This document shows, piece by piece, positions 61,808 through 64,000 of a DNA stretch of 64,000 nt. The first letter of the stretch is position 1. Every line of letters starts with the position of its first letter. The DNA comes from Silvimonas soli. Its GTDB lineage: Bacteria; Pseudomonadota; Gammaproteobacteria; Burkholderiales; Chitinibacteraceae. Where the stretch lies: assembly GCF_030035605.1 (NCBI RefSeq), contig NZ_CP106736.1, positions 3,276,001 through 3,340,000 on the forward strand. The letters are read 5' to 3'. The translations under genes were made by a program, and so were the position numbers. The notes below the pieces were generated by a model. That model saw only the letters and a list, made by a program, of their open reading frames with translations, ran no database searches and was not told where the DNA came from.

Positions 61808-62314
61808 TTATTTAGTCTCAGATGCCGGCGATACGCCGCCAACTCTCTCGTGAAACTCGGCAATGGATTCTTCCGAATAACGCTGGAAGCGTTGATCCTG
61901 CGCTTTGAAATCCACCTCCACCCAGTCCGGCTTGAATTCCAGCATCATGTGCGTGGTTTCGGGCGTTTGGGGGAGCGGGGTGTCGATGGCGGAGGCAAAC
62001 GGGTGAATCAGCTCTGGCCATTCCGCGTCATAGACCCACAACGCCGTGCCGCATTCACCGCAGAAATGCCGTTCGCCGCTACTGATATGAACCTTGGCAT
62101 CTTCCGGGTTTTTGACACGGGCGTGATACATGCGGATGTGCTTGCGGCCATTGACCTTGAGCGTATCGGCCAACGCACCCAAGTTGATGGCATAGCCACC
62201 GCCACCCTGGGTTTTGCGGCAGATGCTGCAATAACAGCGCTGGTAGGGGAGCGGATGCGGCGCTTCAACACTGAATGTCACCGCGCCACACTGGCACGAA
62301 CCTTCTAGCAACAT
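61808..62314 (-). CDS. GFA-domain zinc protein (CENP-V/GFA family)
   Basis: The 168-residue product has the Mss4-like GFA fold with zinc-binding cysteines in SCQCGAVTFS, CYCSICRKTQGG and HFCGECGTALW. Family members are often labelled glutathione-dependent formaldehyde-activating enzymes, but that activity is doubtful for most. AGAGGAG lies just before the ATG at 62314, which clearly sets the start. No direct link to purine catabolism is seen. Confidence 0.85.
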   Translation of the reverse strand: MLLEGSCQCGAVTFSVEAPHPLPYQRCYCSICRKTQGGGGYAINLGALADTLKVNGRKHIRMYHARVKNPEDAKVHISSGERHFCGECGTALWVYDAEWPELIHPFASAIDTPLPQTPETTHMMLEFKPDWVEVDFKAQDQRFQRYSEESIAEFHERVGGVSPASETK

Positions 62315-62449
62315 TGCGTTCTCCTCTGGCAGGGTGCGGCAGTAGCCGCTCTGATGCAGTATGGACGCCCATGTCCTGTTTGCATCCCGGTCAACGGCGC
62401 ATCGCCTCACCGGATTTCTCTGACGACGTTTTTTGGGGAACACGCTTTC

Positions 62450-62836
62450 ATGACCACAGAGTTGCAGTACCTGGCCTGGAGTATCGTGTTGGGTCTGGTG
62501 TATTTGATGGCCTATGCCACGGCCATTCGGCGGCAGAACGGAGTGGAGTGGGCGACCGGCGCGCGCGATGCAGACAAACCACCGCAAGGATTGGCCGGGC
62601 GGCTGGCCCGGGCCCAGCGCAATTTCATGGAAACCTGGCCATTTTTTGCGGTAGCCGTGTTGCTGGTGCATTTGTTGGCGAAAGAATCGGCCCGCAGCGT
62701 GTGGGGTTGTGAAATCTATTTATGGGCACGCGTGGCTTATCTGCCGTTGTACGCCTTTGGCGTACCCTGGCTGCGCTCGCTGGTTTGGGTCGTATCGATG
62801 ATCGGGCTAATCATGGTGTTATCAGCCGTGTTCTGA
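62450..62836 (+). CDS. MAPEG-family membrane protein
   Basis: The 128-residue inner-membrane protein has four hydrophobic segments and the MAPEG signature RLARAQRNFMETWPFFAV near residue 50. The family includes glutathione transferases and leukotriene synthases; bacterial members are mostly uncharacterised. I chose the ATG at 62450, with GGGGAA upstream. It is convergent with puuD, with 19 bp between the stops. Confidence 0.85.
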   Translation: MTTELQYLAWSIVLGLVYLMAYATAIRRQNGVEWATGARDADKPPQGLAGRLARAQRNFMETWPFFAVAVLLVHLLAKESARSVWGCEIYLWARVAYLPLYAFGVPWLRSLVWVVSMIGLIMVLSAVF

Positions 62837-62855
62837 ACTGGCCCGATATGCACGC

Positions 62856-64000
62856 TTACTTTGCGCCACCTTCAAACCAGCGACCGATTTGCGCCCGTTC
62901 AGCGTCGGTTATCCCTGTCAGATTACCCAGCGGCATGGCTTTGAGTTGCACCACCTGCTGATAGATTTTGGGGGCGTTGGCGCGCACCACGGCATCGGTA
63001 TCAAACTTCAGGCCGTTTGGCGCCGTGGGCATTTTGGTTGGTTTTTCTGAGTGGCACTCAATACAGCGACTATCAATAATCGGCCGGATGTCTGCCAGCG
63101 TGGTGGCGGCAGGTTTGGCAGGCTCGGCGCTCGCCTGCGCGGCCGGGAGCGCTTTGGGCGCATGCCACACCAGCACCACCGCCAGCAAAGCCAGCCCGGC
63201 CAACGGGTATTGCCACTTATATATACCTTTGTGGCGCAGGTTGAAAAAATGCCGGGTCAGCGCGGCGGCAAGCAGGATGATCGCCAGTGTCAGCCACGGC
63301 AATTCGCCCGAATAGGTAAAACCGTAGTGATTACTGAGCATGCAGAAAATCACCGGCAGCGACAGATAGTTGTTATGCACGCTGCGCTGCTTGCCGCGTT
63401 TGCCATGGATGGGGTCTGGCGTTTGCCCTGCGCGCATGGCGGCGACCATTTTTTTCTGGCCAGGGATAATCCAGAAGAACACGTTGGCGCTCATGGTGGT
63501 GGCGATCATCGCTCCCACATGCAAAAACGCGGCGCGGCCAGATAACAGATGGCACAGCACAAAGCCGACTAGAACCACAAAGGCGTAATAGATCACGCCA
63601 AACAGCAGCTGGCTGCGGGCAAACAGCACTCGACACAATATGTCGTACACCACCCAGCCGATCACCAATGTGGTGATGCCGACCAGCACTGCGGCGCCGG
63701 GTGTCTGGATGACGCTGTTGGCGTCGACCATGTACACACCAGCCTGCGAGTAATACAGCGTGCTCATCAGGAAAAAGCCGGACAGCCAGGTGGAATAGCT
63801 TTCCCATTTGAACCAGTGCAATTCATCCGGCAGTTTCTTTGGCGCGAGCAGATACTTTTGCGGGTTGTAAAAACCGCCGCCGTGCACTGCCCACAATTCG
63901 CCGCCCACCCCTTTGGCTATCAACTCCGGATCAACGGGCGGCTTGAGGCTGTTATCCAGCCAGATGAAATAGAACGAAGAACCTATCCACGCGATGGCAA
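62856..64000 (-). CDS. puuD: Urate hydroxylase PuuD with C-terminal cytochrome c domain (cut by window edge)
   Basis: PuuD oxidises urate to 5-hydroxyisourate, the step after xanthine dehydrogenase. About 381 C-terminal codons are visible, and the frame is open at the right edge. The visible part begins AIAWIGSSFYFIWLDNSL and has GGELWAVHGGGFYNPQKY, then seven or so membrane segments. The C-terminal domain has the haem motif CIECH near the end and a methionine in LKAMPLGNLTG as likely sixth ligand. It fits the xanthine-urate route of this locus. The following genes of urate breakdown would lie outside the window. Confidence 0.93.
   Translation of the reverse strand, partial: AIAWIGSSFYFIWLDNSLKPPVDPELIAKGVGGELWAVHGGGFYNPQKYLLAPKKLPDELHWFKWESYSTWLSGFFLMSTLYYSQAGVYMVDANSVIQTPGAAVLVGITTLVIGWVVYDILCRVLFARSQLLFGVIYYAFVVLVGFVLCHLLSGRAAFLHVGAMIATTMSANVFFWIIPGQKKMVAAMRAGQTPDPIHGKRGKQRSVHNNYLSLPVIFCMLSNHYGFTYSGELPWLTLAIILLAAALTRHFFNLRHKGIYKWQYPLAGLALLAVVLVWHAPKALPAAQASAEPAKPAATTLADIRPIIDSRCIECHSEKPTKMPTAPNGLKFDTDAVVRANAPKIYQQVVQLKAMPLGNLTGITDAERAQIGRWFEGGAK

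Overview
The window looks like chromosomal DNA of a betaproteobacterium in the order Neisseriales, most likely near the Chitinibacteraceae (Silvimonas or Chitinibacter type). This placement is an inference. It rests on the cysE-iscRSUA-hscBA-fdx-iscX order, the aminotransferase-hom-thrC order, a 20-bp ATTCCC-N8-GGGAAT repeat of the Neisseria dRS3 type, and an amino-sugar-type kinase/GntR/ABC-transporter locus. Nearly all of the window is ordinary, well-packed metabolic coding sequence. I see no tRNA, rRNA, prophage, insertion sequence with a transposase, or CRISPR array.

Layout. (1) 1-9979, minus strand: glycogen operon glgB-glgX-pgm-glgC-glgA-glgP, with glgP cut by the left edge; a divergent GH13 alpha-glucosidase and a glycerate kinase follow. 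(2) 13184-14848: a periplasmic PEBP-like protein and an AraC regulator. (3) 15160-22657: cysE and the complete ISC iron-sulfur operon, with ybaK inserted between fdx and iscX. Sites resembling the type-1 IscR motif lie before both cysE and iscR, and hairpins fill each of the first five gaps inside the operon. (4) 22765-26853: a degenerate HD-GYP protein, a DUF2322-like protein, CysB, a TauE/SafE permease and an APS reductase; the last three concern sulfur assimilation. (5) 27028-35005: a sugar kinase, a GntR regulator, two tandem paralogous sugar-binding proteins, two permeases and an ATPase, closed by strong terminators.

(6) 35159-40269, minus strand: alaA-like aminotransferase, GNAT, hom, a small Cys-rich exported protein, a monooxygenase-fold protein and thrC. 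(7) 40985-47919, minus strand: histidine utilisation hutC, hutU, hutD, hutI, hutF, hutG (the five-step route via formylglutamate), with three HutC-type operators and no hutH. (8) 47997-49181: a diguanylate cyclase. (9) 49401-64000: purine salvage and catabolism. It includes a BMP-family nucleoside-binding protein, a CDA-type deaminase, xdhABC, the matching ABC ATPase and permeases, an amidohydrolase guanine deaminase, and urate hydroxylase PuuD cut by the right edge. GFA and MAPEG family genes sit before puuD.

The most unusual non-coding object is a multi-hairpin inverted-repeat element at about 51196-51763, upstream of xdhA. Its two arms keep 13-bp perfect stems although the stem sequences differ, which suggests compensatory change. 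An (AAGCCC)8 tract and a 19-bp palindrome follow it. A second repeat site at 47086-47185 joins a dRS3-like element to a 28-bp perfect hairpin. I found no gene cluster that is clearly a new biological system. The best leads are the cysE/isc regulatory arrangement and the structured repeats.
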